Of a stretch of DNA of 64,000 bases, positions 1 to 8,512 are shown in pieces. Location: assembly GCA_900323505.1 (NCBI GenBank), contig OOIN01000030.1:62001-126000 (forward strand). Reading direction: 5' to 3'. The notes beneath the pieces were generated by a model. That model did not search any database. It had not been told where the DNA came from and saw only the letters and a program-made list of their open reading frames with translations. A program made the position numbers and the translations under genes. The stretch's first letter is position 1. Each line of letters starts with the position of its first letter. The DNA is from Ustilago trichophora. Taxonomy: Eukaryota > Basidiomycota > Ustilaginomycetes > Ustilaginales > Ustilaginaceae.

Positions 1-69
1 TGGATTCTCATCATCAATCGCATTCGGTTCTACATGTTTGGGCATCTGAAGCAGCTATAAGTGATCTAT

Positions 70-2073
70 CTAAACGCGCAATGGCTTGGCATGACGGGGG
101 GAAAGAGTCCGCATTTCTGCCACGTGCGCTTGCCATTCTTCCACCATCATTTCCACAGATTTGCTCTTCTTGTCGTTGTATCTGAAGGGTTTCTTGTCAG
201 CGTAGCATTCCGTTTCAGCCTGCTTGGGCAAAATACCCTCCATCATATACCGACGCATGATGTCGTTGGTACACTTGCTGGTGTCCCTCGACGAGTGACC
301 GTATCCATGGTGTGCGATCAATCTTGCGTTTTCACCCATTTCTTTTAGCAATCGTCTTCCGTTGCGTAGCGGTGTAGCAGGGTCGTAGGATTCTGCAATG
401 AGAAGAACGGGGTTGGAGAGGGTATTGTTGAGATCTCCTCTATACACTTCTTTGGGGGGTGCAAAGGTGGAATTCCAGTGTCGGCAGGGTAGGATGTCGA
501 AAAATCTTCCATCTCCGCCGAATTCGGTTTTGTTGACCATTTCAGCCCACAGATCTAAATACCACTGTTGACCGTTGGTCGACACATCGTAACCGGGGGG
601 TAAAGGGCTATCGTATTGATCGGAGCAGATGACGAGGAGTCCCAATTCGTCCGAAGCGTGTTTGGCGGGAAGTGAAGCAGGTAGTGTAGGATCGTACTCC
701 CACGAATCCAAGTAGAGCGAAGTTACTGTCGCATTGCCCTTTAGCAACTCGTAGAATGCCACCGCCAGTCCATCCCAGCTGAACGGACTGTAGAGTCCAG
801 AATAGATGAGCGAGATTACCTGCGAATAGGTGATCAATACTGGGCCCGAATCGTCGGTATATCCAGGGATGGGTCGTTGGACCAGTCGAGCAAATAGCTC
901 GTTCATTGTATCGATCAGTTGTTGCCTGGTGGGAAGTGGATCGCCTTTCTCGAGAGGTTTGGCTAGGGCGCAATGGTCCGGTCCTGCATCGACGCATTCT
1001 CCGATGAAACCGTCGTTGAAAGCGGCGGTAATGTTGTCCAATGCAGCCCAGCCAAATCCTCCCATAAGACGCTGATCGCGCACATACTCGGTCCCGTCGA
1101 GCATCAGCCTGCCCACCGAATTGGGAAACATGTTGACGTACGTCTGCGCAATTCCGGTACCGTAACTGACAAAGTATCCGCTCAACCCGTCTTCGCCCAG
1201 AGCTTTACGGATCTCTTCCAAATCTCGAGCTACAAAGGCGGTGGTGAGCATGCCAGCAATATCGCCGTACTTTTTGTGGCAGGATTCAAAGACGGCTTGA
1301 TTCATAGCGTCTGCTTTGGACATGGCATCGCGCGGGTCTACTTCGCGATGGAATCGCGCAGTGTAGAGACTCCAACGATCGCGATCGGCATCGTAAGGAA
1401 AACACGAGATGGAAGGTTGAGATGCGTTGACTCCACGTGGATCCCATCCGAGTACGTCTAAAGTATCATTCGAGTAGATATGAGAAACACTTTGGGCTCG
1501 ACGCCAGACATAATTGCCACCCGATCCACCCGGTCCTCCCGGTTCGACGACGATGGTACGGTTGGATTTGTGTGGAGAGTGCTGCAACTTGGTCACGGCC
1601 AATCGGGAGATGCGCTGATCGGAGGAGTTGGTGTAGTCGAGCGGTACATCTAGCCAACCACACAGGTAGAGCGCTTCGGTGGTCGCATTGTCGGTATTGC
1701 TCCATGACCAGTTCTGCGGGTCAGGGTCGTACAAACGCTGCCACGCTTCGAGAGGGCGAGGTTCGTCGACACTCGGAGGCAAAGTCGCATTGGTACATGG
1801 CAAAAAGTGAAAGGGATCATGCTTCTGCGGGAAATTACCCCAGTCAGAGTGGTTGGAGCCATGCTTGATGATTCGTTCGTGCTGCTGTTGCTGCAGCTGA
1901 AGCTGTTGAAGTCGAGGTCGAACGTCGAAGCGATACCATGCAAACCCACCGAGAATGGCCAAGCCGAGTTTAGCTTTCCACGACAGACCGCTGTTGGAGC
2001 GAGAGCGAGGCTGAAGAGCCACTGCTGGCAATCCAGGCCATTCTTGCTTCTCCTTGTTGCAAGTTGGCAGCAT
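70..2073 (-). CDS. Membrane-anchored alpha/beta hydrolase, peptidase S33 / tripeptidyl-aminopeptidase-like
   Basis: 667 residues from an ATG at 2071-2073. A short hydrophobic segment at about residues 34-47 suggests a type II membrane anchor or uncleaved signal, so the catalytic domain would face the lumen or outside; several N-X-S/T sites fit this. S33 landmarks are visible: the oxyanion-loop motif EPGGPGGSG (about 177-185), GWDPRG (209-214), a nucleophile elbow FVSYGTG with Ser303, an acid in ESYDPATP (D563) and a histidine in GYGHSS (H592), the last two in a C-terminal TAP-like domain. Family members release N-terminal peptides or hydrolyse small esters; the substrate here is unknown. The first glycine of the usual GxSxG elbow is replaced (V302). 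It is transcribed divergently from the next gene, 648 bp away. Confidence 0.85.
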   Translation of the reverse strand: MLPTCNKEKQEWPGLPAVALQPRSRSNSGLSWKAKLGLAILGGFAWYRFDVRPRLQQLQLQQQQHERIIKHGSNHSDWGNFPQKHDPFHFLPCTNATLPPSVDEPRPLEAWQRLYDPDPQNWSWSNTDNATTEALYLCGWLDVPLDYTNSSDQRISRLAVTKLQHSPHKSNRTIVVEPGGPGGSGGNYVWRRAQSVSHIYSNDTLDVLGWDPRGVNASQPSISCFPYDADRDRWSLYTARFHREVDPRDAMSKADAMNQAVFESCHKKYGDIAGMLTTAFVARDLEEIRKALGEDGLSGYFVSYGTGIAQTYVNMFPNSVGRLMLDGTEYVRDQRLMGGFGWAALDNITAAFNDGFIGECVDAGPDHCALAKPLEKGDPLPTRQQLIDTMNELFARLVQRPIPGYTDDSGPVLITYSQVISLIYSGLYSPFSWDGLAVAFYELLKGNATVTSLYLDSWEYDPTLPASLPAKHASDELGLLVICSDQYDSPLPPGYDVSTNGQQWYLDLWAEMVNKTEFGGDGRFFDILPCRHWNSTFAPPKEVYRGDLNNTLSNPVLLIAESYDPATPLRNGRRLLKEMGENARLIAHHGYGHSSRDTSKCTNDIMRRYMMEGILPKQAETECYADKKPFRYNDKKSKSVEMMVEEWQAHVAEMRTLSPRHAKPLRV

Positions 2074-2721
2074 GTCTTGCTATCTAGCCAGCCTTTTTTC
2101 TAAGGGACAAAGTCGATGGAGGGTGAGGAAGGGACAGAAAAGGTGGGAATAGTTGGCTTTTTACAGTAAATGTGGTGGTGGGACGGGTGACAGGGAGCCG
2201 AGCAACCGAGGTTACAGTGCCCTAGACATATGAAGAGGTCAGGTTGGACCCTGAAGGCTCGTGCGCGGCTGACCTTGTCAAGTTGCACAACTTGGCGTCT
2301 TTGCTCGACGCAACCTGCTTTGACCTTGCATGAATGGGTTCGAGAAGCAGATGCATTAGCCCTACCCCTTCCCTGTGCGGAATCGAGGCAAGAGCCTGGG
2401 TAAATTTCATGCATCCAGTTCAAATTGCAGACCTCATCAGCCTTCTACAACCTACGGTAGTACGGTGGTAGTAGAGCACAGCCTCGTCGCATACCTCTTC
2501 CGCCTCTGCATCCAACTTTATCTATCATGCACCGATCAAATCTGCCTCTGCTGCGCAGCATCAAGTCACATGACACGATGTCACTGTCTTCAGTTGCATC
2601 GATGTCATCTTTTCCTCTTACAAGAGCTCTTGCATGGATTTGTTCTTCGTTGCCTATCTTCATCTACTTTGCGCAACCCCTTTCTCACTTTGCGCATTTC
2701 TTCACAGCCCTCTGATCTACC
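2074..2721. promoter_or_regulatory. Divergent intergenic region between hydrolase and membrane-protein genes
   Basis: 648 bp separate two start codons facing apart, so both promoters must lie here. The side next to 2722 is pyrimidine-rich (about 2600-2720), typical of a fungal 5' leader. No specific operator was recognised, and short open frames here are not supported as genes. Confidence 0.4.
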
Positions 2722-4803
2722 ATGGTCAACTCTGCTAGCGGTGGTGGCGATGACAGCGAACAGCAGCCCTTGCTCTCCCACGCGGATCATGATCTTGAAC
2801 CTCATCCCGAGGGACAGGCCAGCATCTCTGCACCCAGTCCTGCTGCCAGCAAGGACAATCGGGAGGACTGGCATTGGCTCGAAAAGCTTGTCTTCAAGAC
2901 TCGTCTCCGTTTCGTTGTGTCCGTCTGCCTCTTTTTCGTCTTTTGGACCTTTGTCGCCCTGACTGTCAGCGGTGAGATGCCGGGAAACGACATACGCTGG
3001 CCCTGGACAAAGGATCCAGATTACTACGGCAACATGGGTTTCTACAACGCCATGAGCAGATTGCACGATCAGCCCTTCTGTCTTCCCGACGTGGGCTTGC
3101 TCCAGCCTGCCGATGTGAGTTCAGACGAGACTGCGAGCCTCTACAGATGGAGAGGTTTCGAAGCTTCGGACAGCATGTCAAACAACGACACCTATCCCAA
3201 AATCTCTAATTCCAACGCTTGGCACTGCATGATGCACGGTTTCACGAATCAGCAGTTTGACAAGCTGGTTGGGAGCACCGTCAAAGAGTCGACTAGACGA
3301 CGCCGCGATTCGATTCAAGCTGTCATGTCTGTCGCTCAGGGCAATCCTTTTTACACAAGGACCGCTTCAACTGCCCCGTCGGCTTCTGAAAGCAATGATA
3401 ATTTCCGCAGCGTTGCTCTCCATCAGACGATGCAGCTTCTCAGTTCTTCTGCCTCGCAGCAGACTGGGAAGAATGTCACGCTTAACCAGCTCATTCAAGG
3501 ATTCAACCTGAGCGACACTCGTCTTGTGACGCAGAGTCATCAAAGCAGCAGCAGCGAGCATTTCGCGCTGCCTGTATCGCCGCTGCTCGAGACTACTCTC
3601 CTGGACACGCACAAATTTGCTCAGTCTCTCTTGGCAATCTATCACGGCATCATTCCACCATCCGAGGCGCTACCTCTCAGCCCAGTCATGATCCACAGTC
3701 ATCTCAGTCCTTCTGTGCTGTCCACCGACGGTAGTACGGCCACCACCGAATCCCTCTTCGACTTGGTCAGAGGAGTTGTGTCTAGGAGCGGCGGCCCTCT
3801 TGCTTACATCGGTAGAAGGGAATACGGAGCTGCGAACGGACTGCAACATTCGTCCAGACCACTGGACCTGCACACCCTCAACGAAATTTATGGCGATCAC
3901 GAGCTGAGTATCACCCTGAACCTCGAAAGAGGCCTTGTGGCTACCGCTTTGGCCCGCCTCGGCTCGCCACAGAACAACACTTTGGAGAAGGTTGACCGTA
4001 AGCAGCTTCAGCAACAGGCGGACGAGGCCAACGGTGACAGTCTCTGGAACTGGCTGCATCTTTCGGTCACGGACATTAGCTATCAACTTGACCGATCTCT
4101 AGAGACTAGGCTTAGGCACAAGTTCAGTGGCACCTATCGATACGAAGCTTCTCACAAGAAGGACGACACTCGGCACGAGTCATCGGCCGACCACTTTGAC
4201 TGGGTCGAAGTGGATGTCCAGATCGACGAACGGGTGCTGTGGATTACCAGGATCGAATACGCAATGGCTGGAACCATGGGTTCATCGTCATCTTCTGGTC
4301 AAGTGCACTTCTCCACAGCCACAAACGGCACCATAGAGCCAGTATCGGTGCTGAAGAAGTATAACGTTGGCGGCACTGCCGATTTTCTTGCTGGCTGGAC
4401 CTGTCAGGCAGAAGACAAAGGTTTTGCCAATTGCTACCGTCCACTTGTGGGCACCGACGAAAGCAAGTGCACCTGTCACAGCTGGCGTCAAGGCACCGAT
4501 ACAGCCTATCGCGTCGGTCTCTGGCCACTGCCTTCTTCGGAAGGTAATCTTTACCGCATCCCCCAGGCCGCAATCCGACTCGATGGCAACAGCTACATGG
4601 ATCAAGGCATAGGTGGCTGTCCTGCGCTGTGGAGGCCCAACTACGAAGAAGCTGTGCCCGAAATGTTGGCGCTCGGATTCGAGCTCAGCTTCTCAGAGGC
4701 TTTGTACAACACCAATGGATCGATCGCAAGGGAAGCGGAGCTGCAGTGGCTGAAAAGCGGGCTCACTCTGTCGCGAGTGCGCCAAACCCAGTCCGAATGG
4801 TAG
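2722..4803 (+). CDS. Conserved-looking single-pass membrane protein of unknown function
   Basis: 693 residues starting at ATG 2722 and intron-free. The N-terminus (about 1-60) is polar and acidic, and carries an EQQPLLSH stretch that resembles a dileucine sorting signal. One hydrophobic segment follows at about residues 63-84 (VVSVCLFFVFWTFVALTV). The remaining 600 residues are predicted lumenal or extracellular, with several N-glycosylation sequons (for example NVT, NLS, NNT, NGT) and scattered cysteines near the C-terminus. I do not recognise a catalytic motif or domain. Topology is probably type II. The gene diverges from the S33-like hydrolase, which is also predicted to be membrane-anchored, so both could act in the secretory or endolysosomal system; this is inference from topology only. 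Confidence 0.75.
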   Translation: MVNSASGGGDDSEQQPLLSHADHDLEPHPEGQASISAPSPAASKDNREDWHWLEKLVFKTRLRFVVSVCLFFVFWTFVALTVSGEMPGNDIRWPWTKDPDYYGNMGFYNAMSRLHDQPFCLPDVGLLQPADVSSDETASLYRWRGFEASDSMSNNDTYPKISNSNAWHCMMHGFTNQQFDKLVGSTVKESTRRRRDSIQAVMSVAQGNPFYTRTASTAPSASESNDNFRSVALHQTMQLLSSSASQQTGKNVTLNQLIQGFNLSDTRLVTQSHQSSSSEHFALPVSPLLETTLLDTHKFAQSLLAIYHGIIPPSEALPLSPVMIHSHLSPSVLSTDGSTATTESLFDLVRGVVSRSGGPLAYIGRREYGAANGLQHSSRPLDLHTLNEIYGDHELSITLNLERGLVATALARLGSPQNNTLEKVDRKQLQQQADEANGDSLWNWLHLSVTDISYQLDRSLETRLRHKFSGTYRYEASHKKDDTRHESSADHFDWVEVDVQIDERVLWITRIEYAMAGTMGSSSSSGQVHFSTATNGTIEPVSVLKKYNVGGTADFLAGWTCQAEDKGFANCYRPLVGTDESKCTCHSWRQGTDTAYRVGLWPLPSSEGNLYRIPQAAIRLDGNSYMDQGIGGCPALWRPNYEEAVPEMLALGFELSFSEALYNTNGSIAREAELQWLKSGLTLSRVRQTQSEW

Positions 4804-4860
4804 CCTGCTACCGAGGCTGCGGTCAAGACTCTATGCTCACTCTCAGTCCCGCTCCGTTTG

Positions 4861-5654
4861 TCACTCTCTTTCTCTTGCCTTGATTCTTGCGTGACTGCTC
4901 TGAATTTCACATGTCGAGTTGCTAGCCCTGCCTGCCAAGAACGTGGTGTGTTTTGTGCGTTTTGCGTGCCGTGACCAATCTTGTTCCATGAGCGCTTCCT
5001 GTGTTGTTTGGGTGTCTCTCGCGGCTTGGGCTGCTTGACTGGCCGCCTTTTCCCATCCAAGGCTGATCGCCCCCCTCTGTGTGTATGCTGCAAGAGCACC
5101 AGGATGGATGACGGTGTAGTGCTTCACACTAGCCTCCAAGAAGACGATGTCTGCAGGTGGTAGATCGATCTGCGTGTTGTACTCGGTGAGGTGAAGGCGA
5201 ATGTAGCCAAGGTTAAGAAAGATTGTAGGCGCAGAATTTGCCTTGCTTCGATGCGGCTTATCCTCAAAGCCCAGAGAGGGGACAGATGTTGAAGAGTGCA
5301 TGGCAAAGGTCATCTGCGATGGGCTGTTGCTGCACCAGCCATTTGTACTCATGAGTCTTGTCGGCGTTGAGAAAGGCTAAGTTATTTGCGAACGAACGGG
5401 AGCCAAGGCGTACTGACTCGTCCTTGCTGCCGGGGATCAACTCATTGACTATGGGCAGGACATACTTTTCTACGCATTTGCGAACCCATGCCATGAAGCG
5501 CAGGACCTCCCTCATAGCCTCTGAAACGTCCTGTCTCGTGTCAGAGGTGGTAGCGAGTCGATTTTCTTGAGAACGCCGGGCTAACTTACTCCAAATGGTA
5601 GTTAGTTAATTTAGCTGTTGTTGCCGTTACCTTGCTCCTGGTCGCTGGCTGCAT
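4861..5654 (-). pseudogene. Probable decayed protein-coding gene (intron plus frameshift)
   Basis: On the minus strand a possible first exon (5654-5631, eight codons from an ATG) joins in phase to an open frame at 5530-5264 if a 100-bp intron (5630-5531, GTAACG...GACAG) is removed. That frame reads as ordinary protein (...EVLRFMAWVRKC..., ...LVQQQPIADDLCHAL...) and hits TGA at 5264. The following protein-like text (...FLNLGYIRLHLTEYNTQID...) continues in another frame from about 5310 down to about 5055. One small insertion or deletion near 5300-5310 would explain this. The downstream end to 4861 is of uncertain relevance. I do not recognise the family. It could be a dead host gene, a transposon remnant, or a gene with a second unrecognised intron. 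Confidence 0.35.
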
Positions 5655-6456
5655 TCATTATATGACCCCTCCTCGCGAATAGCGCATCATGCATCGTTCA
5701 TGCACCTTGTCAAACAGTTGGTGAGGAAGCACAGACGCCGCTGGACGGACAGGACTCGTCTTCTGGCAGGACCTTAAAAGTCACATCCCAAAAAAATCAG
5801 GAAGTCGCGTCCGCGAACCCACCCCGCATTCACCTGGATTCTTGCTAGGGTGGTTGCGGTGCGTTTGCGGACGCCAGTTTGTGTTATTTACTGTCTAAAT
5901 CATACAATTTTCTCTCAGCAAAGACAAAATCGTCTCGCAGCCGCCCATGAAGGGTGTTTAGTGTTGCGAAGCCGGCTAATTGGGGGTGATTTTCGGGTGA
6001 CTTCGGTTGCGGAGATAACCGGGGTGGCTTCAGGTCGGCATTTTCCTATTATCAGGATGTAGCTATGAACGTCTTGAGGACGCATGGAGCCAAAATGATA
6101 ATCAAAGACAGAAGTGACAAACTGCAGTTTCACCCGCTGCAGAACCAAACTTTGCGCCTGTAAGAATTAAAAAAATCCATCCGATTCATGATTGCTCTAT
6201 CTGTCAAATGCGCCATTGAAGATGTTGAAATTTGAGTTCCTGCCGACCATGACAGAGAACGGACGTGCGAAAAAAATCAATCAATGGTAGGAGTCCTTCA
6301 GCAACCGGAATGCACGCATCAAATCATGAAATTTTTTACACGCTTTTCGCAAAATTGTAATGGTGACCCACTGATGGGCCTGATCCGTTGAAGGGCCAGT
6401 CACGTTAGCTTTTTTGCCACGCTTTTGTGTTTGGGTTGGGTTATCCTGACATGTTT
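5655..6456. other. Gene-free stretch left of the retrotransposon array
   Basis: No credible gene. It contains a diverged copy of the fold-back repeat described separately (5774-6065). The rest is AT-rich unique sequence up to the target-site duplication. Confidence 0.5.
5774..6065. repeat. Diverged fold-back (inverted repeat) element, left of the array
   Basis: The left end has AAAAGTCACATCCCAAAAAAA and AGTCGCGTCCGCGAACCCACCCC. These parallel the left arm of the element at 19711 (AAAAGTCACATCGTAAA, then CCGTCATGAAGCCGCCC). The right part has AATTGGGGGTGATTTTCGGG and GGGGTGGCTTCAGG, paralleling AATTGAGGGTGGCTTCGAGG at about 19845. The copy is clearly older than those on the right side. Boundaries are approximate, judged by eye. 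Confidence 0.4.
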
Positions 6457-6461
6457 CCAAA
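6457..6461. repeat. Target-site duplication CCAAA (left)
   Basis: CCAAA immediately precedes the first LTR and recurs immediately after the third LTR at 19385-19389. A 5-bp duplication is standard for Ty1/copia integrases. Confidence 0.85.
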
Positions 6462-6686
6462 TGCAAAAAGGTAAAATCGCACTTGGTATTTCGACTTGGG
6501 GATCTGAACAAGTCGTGATATATATACATGAGTGACTTTGGGGAATCTCTGCTATAGACATGGACCCGTAGTCAATGACGTCGTAATGACGTAGTGCATG
6601 ACTAATATTTAATACCAAGTGTTAGATCGAAAGAAGTGAAAAAGAAGTAATTGTTGTTTTATGATTTTTCTCGTCATATTCTAACA
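6462..6686 (-). repeat. LTR, 3' end of the array (225 bp)
   Basis: On the element strand it begins TGTTAGAATATG and ends CCTTTTTGCA; the other two LTRs end TTTTAGCA, so position 6465 is mutated. It begins TG and ends CA. U3 holds two TGACGT boxes (6576-6581, 6587-6592) and an ATATATATA box (6518-6526). Confidence 0.93.
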
Positions 6687-6699
6687 CTCCCCCTCGAGG
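6687..6699 (-). promoter_or_regulatory. Polypurine tract of element 1
   Basis: The element strand reads CCTCGAGGGGGAG directly before the TG of the 3' LTR, the position where plus-strand DNA synthesis is primed. The same tract is at 13036-13048 in element 2. Confidence 0.8.
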
Positions 6700-6857
6700 A
6701 AAAGCATAGAAGTATGACAGTAGTGTAAAAGTAACTAATTTGAACTGTTTGATTGTAACTATTCGAAGTCATTGGAGAAGGTAGATTATCCCGACTGTTG
6801 AGGTCGGTGAGTGAAGGAATGTATTGTAGAGCTCTGTTGAGAGCGGGGATTGTTGGA

Positions 6858-7763
6858 TTAGGAGCTTTCGTCGTTGAGTTCGTCAACATTTTCATCTTTG
6901 TCAGACTCGAAGTCGAAGTTGAAGTTCTCTGTGAAGTCATTGATGCTGTCGTTGAGTCGAACCATGTCGTTGCCAAGGATCCTCTCGAAATGGAGGTTCT
7001 CGACAAGTTGAGCGGTGTTCTCCAGGACCATAGCATTGTGGTCTCGATAGGCGCAGGTGAAGCGAACGCAAATCGCCATGTTTACTTCGTCGAGAGTTCG
7101 CTTGATTTCGAGCTGTTTCTCGAGATGAGTAATGTGCGACTTCAAGGCGGTAACTAGTTTGGAAGTGTTGGTGTCTCCGCGCATGCGAGCGATAGTGGAG
7201 CGGAACTCATCATTTATGGCGTCGAGCTTCCCTTTGTTGTATTGCTCCTCCTGCTTGGCGATACGAGCATTCTTGGAGCGAACGGAAAAGTCGAGTGTAC
7301 ATGGGCGATGTCGAACCTTACAATTTGTGCATTTGAGGGACTTCGTGTTCATCTCGAGTCTGGCGAGCTTACAGACGAGTTTGTTATCCCTGCAAAACTT
7401 GCAGATCAAAGTGACTTCATCCTCTGCGCCATTCCCGGCATTATCCACCTCTTCCTCGTCAAAGCCGACAGATTGCAATAAGGTTTCCACTTCTGCCTCT
7501 GAAGACCCGTCAATGCTACTGACTTCGGAGCCTCCATCCGAGTCAGTCTCTCTAACCTCTTCCTCTCCGAAATCATTGCTTGCTTCCGATGGTGTGTCGT
7601 AGTAGACGCGTGAGCCGGGATCGGCGACGTCGCTTGAGCAATTGGATTCGTCGTCCGAGTTGTAAGGCATATTGATGCCAGTGGTCGCCGATGTCGGTGA
7701 TTCTGAGTGTAAGGGGGGGGCTATGTGAATTCGTTGAGCCTTCCCCTTTTTATCTCTTCTCAT
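6858..7763 (-). CDS. Extra retrotransposon ORF (copy 1): acidic coiled-coil protein with Zn(II)2Cys6-like cluster
   Basis: 301 residues, same strand as pol, lying between pol and the 3' LTR where copia elements normally carry nothing. The ATG is at 7761-7763; Met32 (MPYNSDDES) is an alternative start. Residues about 35-117 are very acidic and Ser-rich. Six cysteines at 121, 124, 131, 145, 148 and 155 give C-X2-C-X6-C-X13-C-X2-C-X6-C, the spacing of the fungal binuclear zinc cluster, with basic residues around them. A charged heptad-like stretch (about 163-230) looks like a coiled coil, as follows the cluster in Gal4-type proteins. The C-terminus (286-301) is acidic again. Function is unknown; a DNA- or RNA-binding or transactivating role is inference. 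Not a Gag zinc knuckle (no CCHC) and no membrane segment, so not env-like. Confidence 0.85.
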   Translation of the reverse strand: MRRDKKGKAQRIHIAPPLHSESPTSATTGINMPYNSDDESNCSSDVADPGSRVYYDTPSEASNDFGEEEVRETDSDGGSEVSSIDGSSEAEVETLLQSVGFDEEEVDNAGNGAEDEVTLICKFCRDNKLVCKLARLEMNTKSLKCTNCKVRHRPCTLDFSVRSKNARIAKQEEQYNKGKLDAINDEFRSTIARMRGDTNTSKLVTALKSHITHLEKQLEIKRTLDEVNMAICVRFTCAYRDHNAMVLENTAQLVENLHFERILGNDMVRLNDSINDFTENFNFDFESDKDENVDELNDESS

Positions 7764-8512
7764 TGCTCCCCCTGATTGTGCAACGTCGTACTCTGTCTTC
7801 GCTGTAACAGACGCTTGTACACTGATGTATTGCCTTGTTGCACCTAATTTGGATGTCCACTGCCTTTGTGAGACTTCTCATGTGCCGCGTCCGCAGCTCG
7901 TTGATGTCTGCGCAGTGTTGTTTAATTGCGCTTCTGTGATTGGATCCGCTGGTCCACGTATCTGTGGACTCAGCCTTGAAGTCTACGATTGGTTGTGATG
8001 AGCTCCTTGCGACCGAAGACGGTCCAAATAAGCTCTTGAGCCTGCGCATGTTCCAGCCACAAAAGTCGTAACAACAGTCGGTTGTCATGTATCCGACTTC
8101 TTGCAGATGCGAGTGTGGACGGGCATCTTGGTCCCGTTCGGTGATGGAGTGAATTTTGGGGTCTTCTCAATCGATGCTTTGTGATTTTCAACGTTTTCTT
8201 AGTTCATATCTTCCGGTGCTTTCATGAAGTCACAGGTACCAATAAACTGGTACACTGTCGAAGTCCTTGTTTTGTGGGTTTTATGTCTGTTTAATCTGAG
8301 AGTCTTGCCGATCCGTTGGCGTCCGGCCGTAACTTTGTTTTATTTTCTTTTGCATGTTTCTCCTTCCATGTCACATCGGATGGCCTTCACACTTATCGCC
8401 AATAGCTAAGCCGTTGAAGTCTTCCCCTGGCTTGCAATTGGTTACTTCGACCGAACTCGCACCGCTTCATTTCATCTGAGTGCGAATTCCGTTGTCTTCG
8501 TCTGTGTAATTC
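7764..8512 (-). other. Spacer between pol and the extra ORF (element 1)
   Basis: 749 bp with only short open frames. Just upstream of the extra ORF the element strand has AGGGGGAG (7766-7773), an exact copy of the polypurine-tract core next to the 3' LTR. The region could hold a promoter or splice acceptor for the extra ORF; none was identified with confidence. It recurs at 14113-14861. Confidence 0.4.

Noticed and set aside
6858..7763. Envelope-like third ORF
   Set aside because: No signal peptide or membrane segment; the product is acidic, cysteine-cluster and coiled-coil in character.
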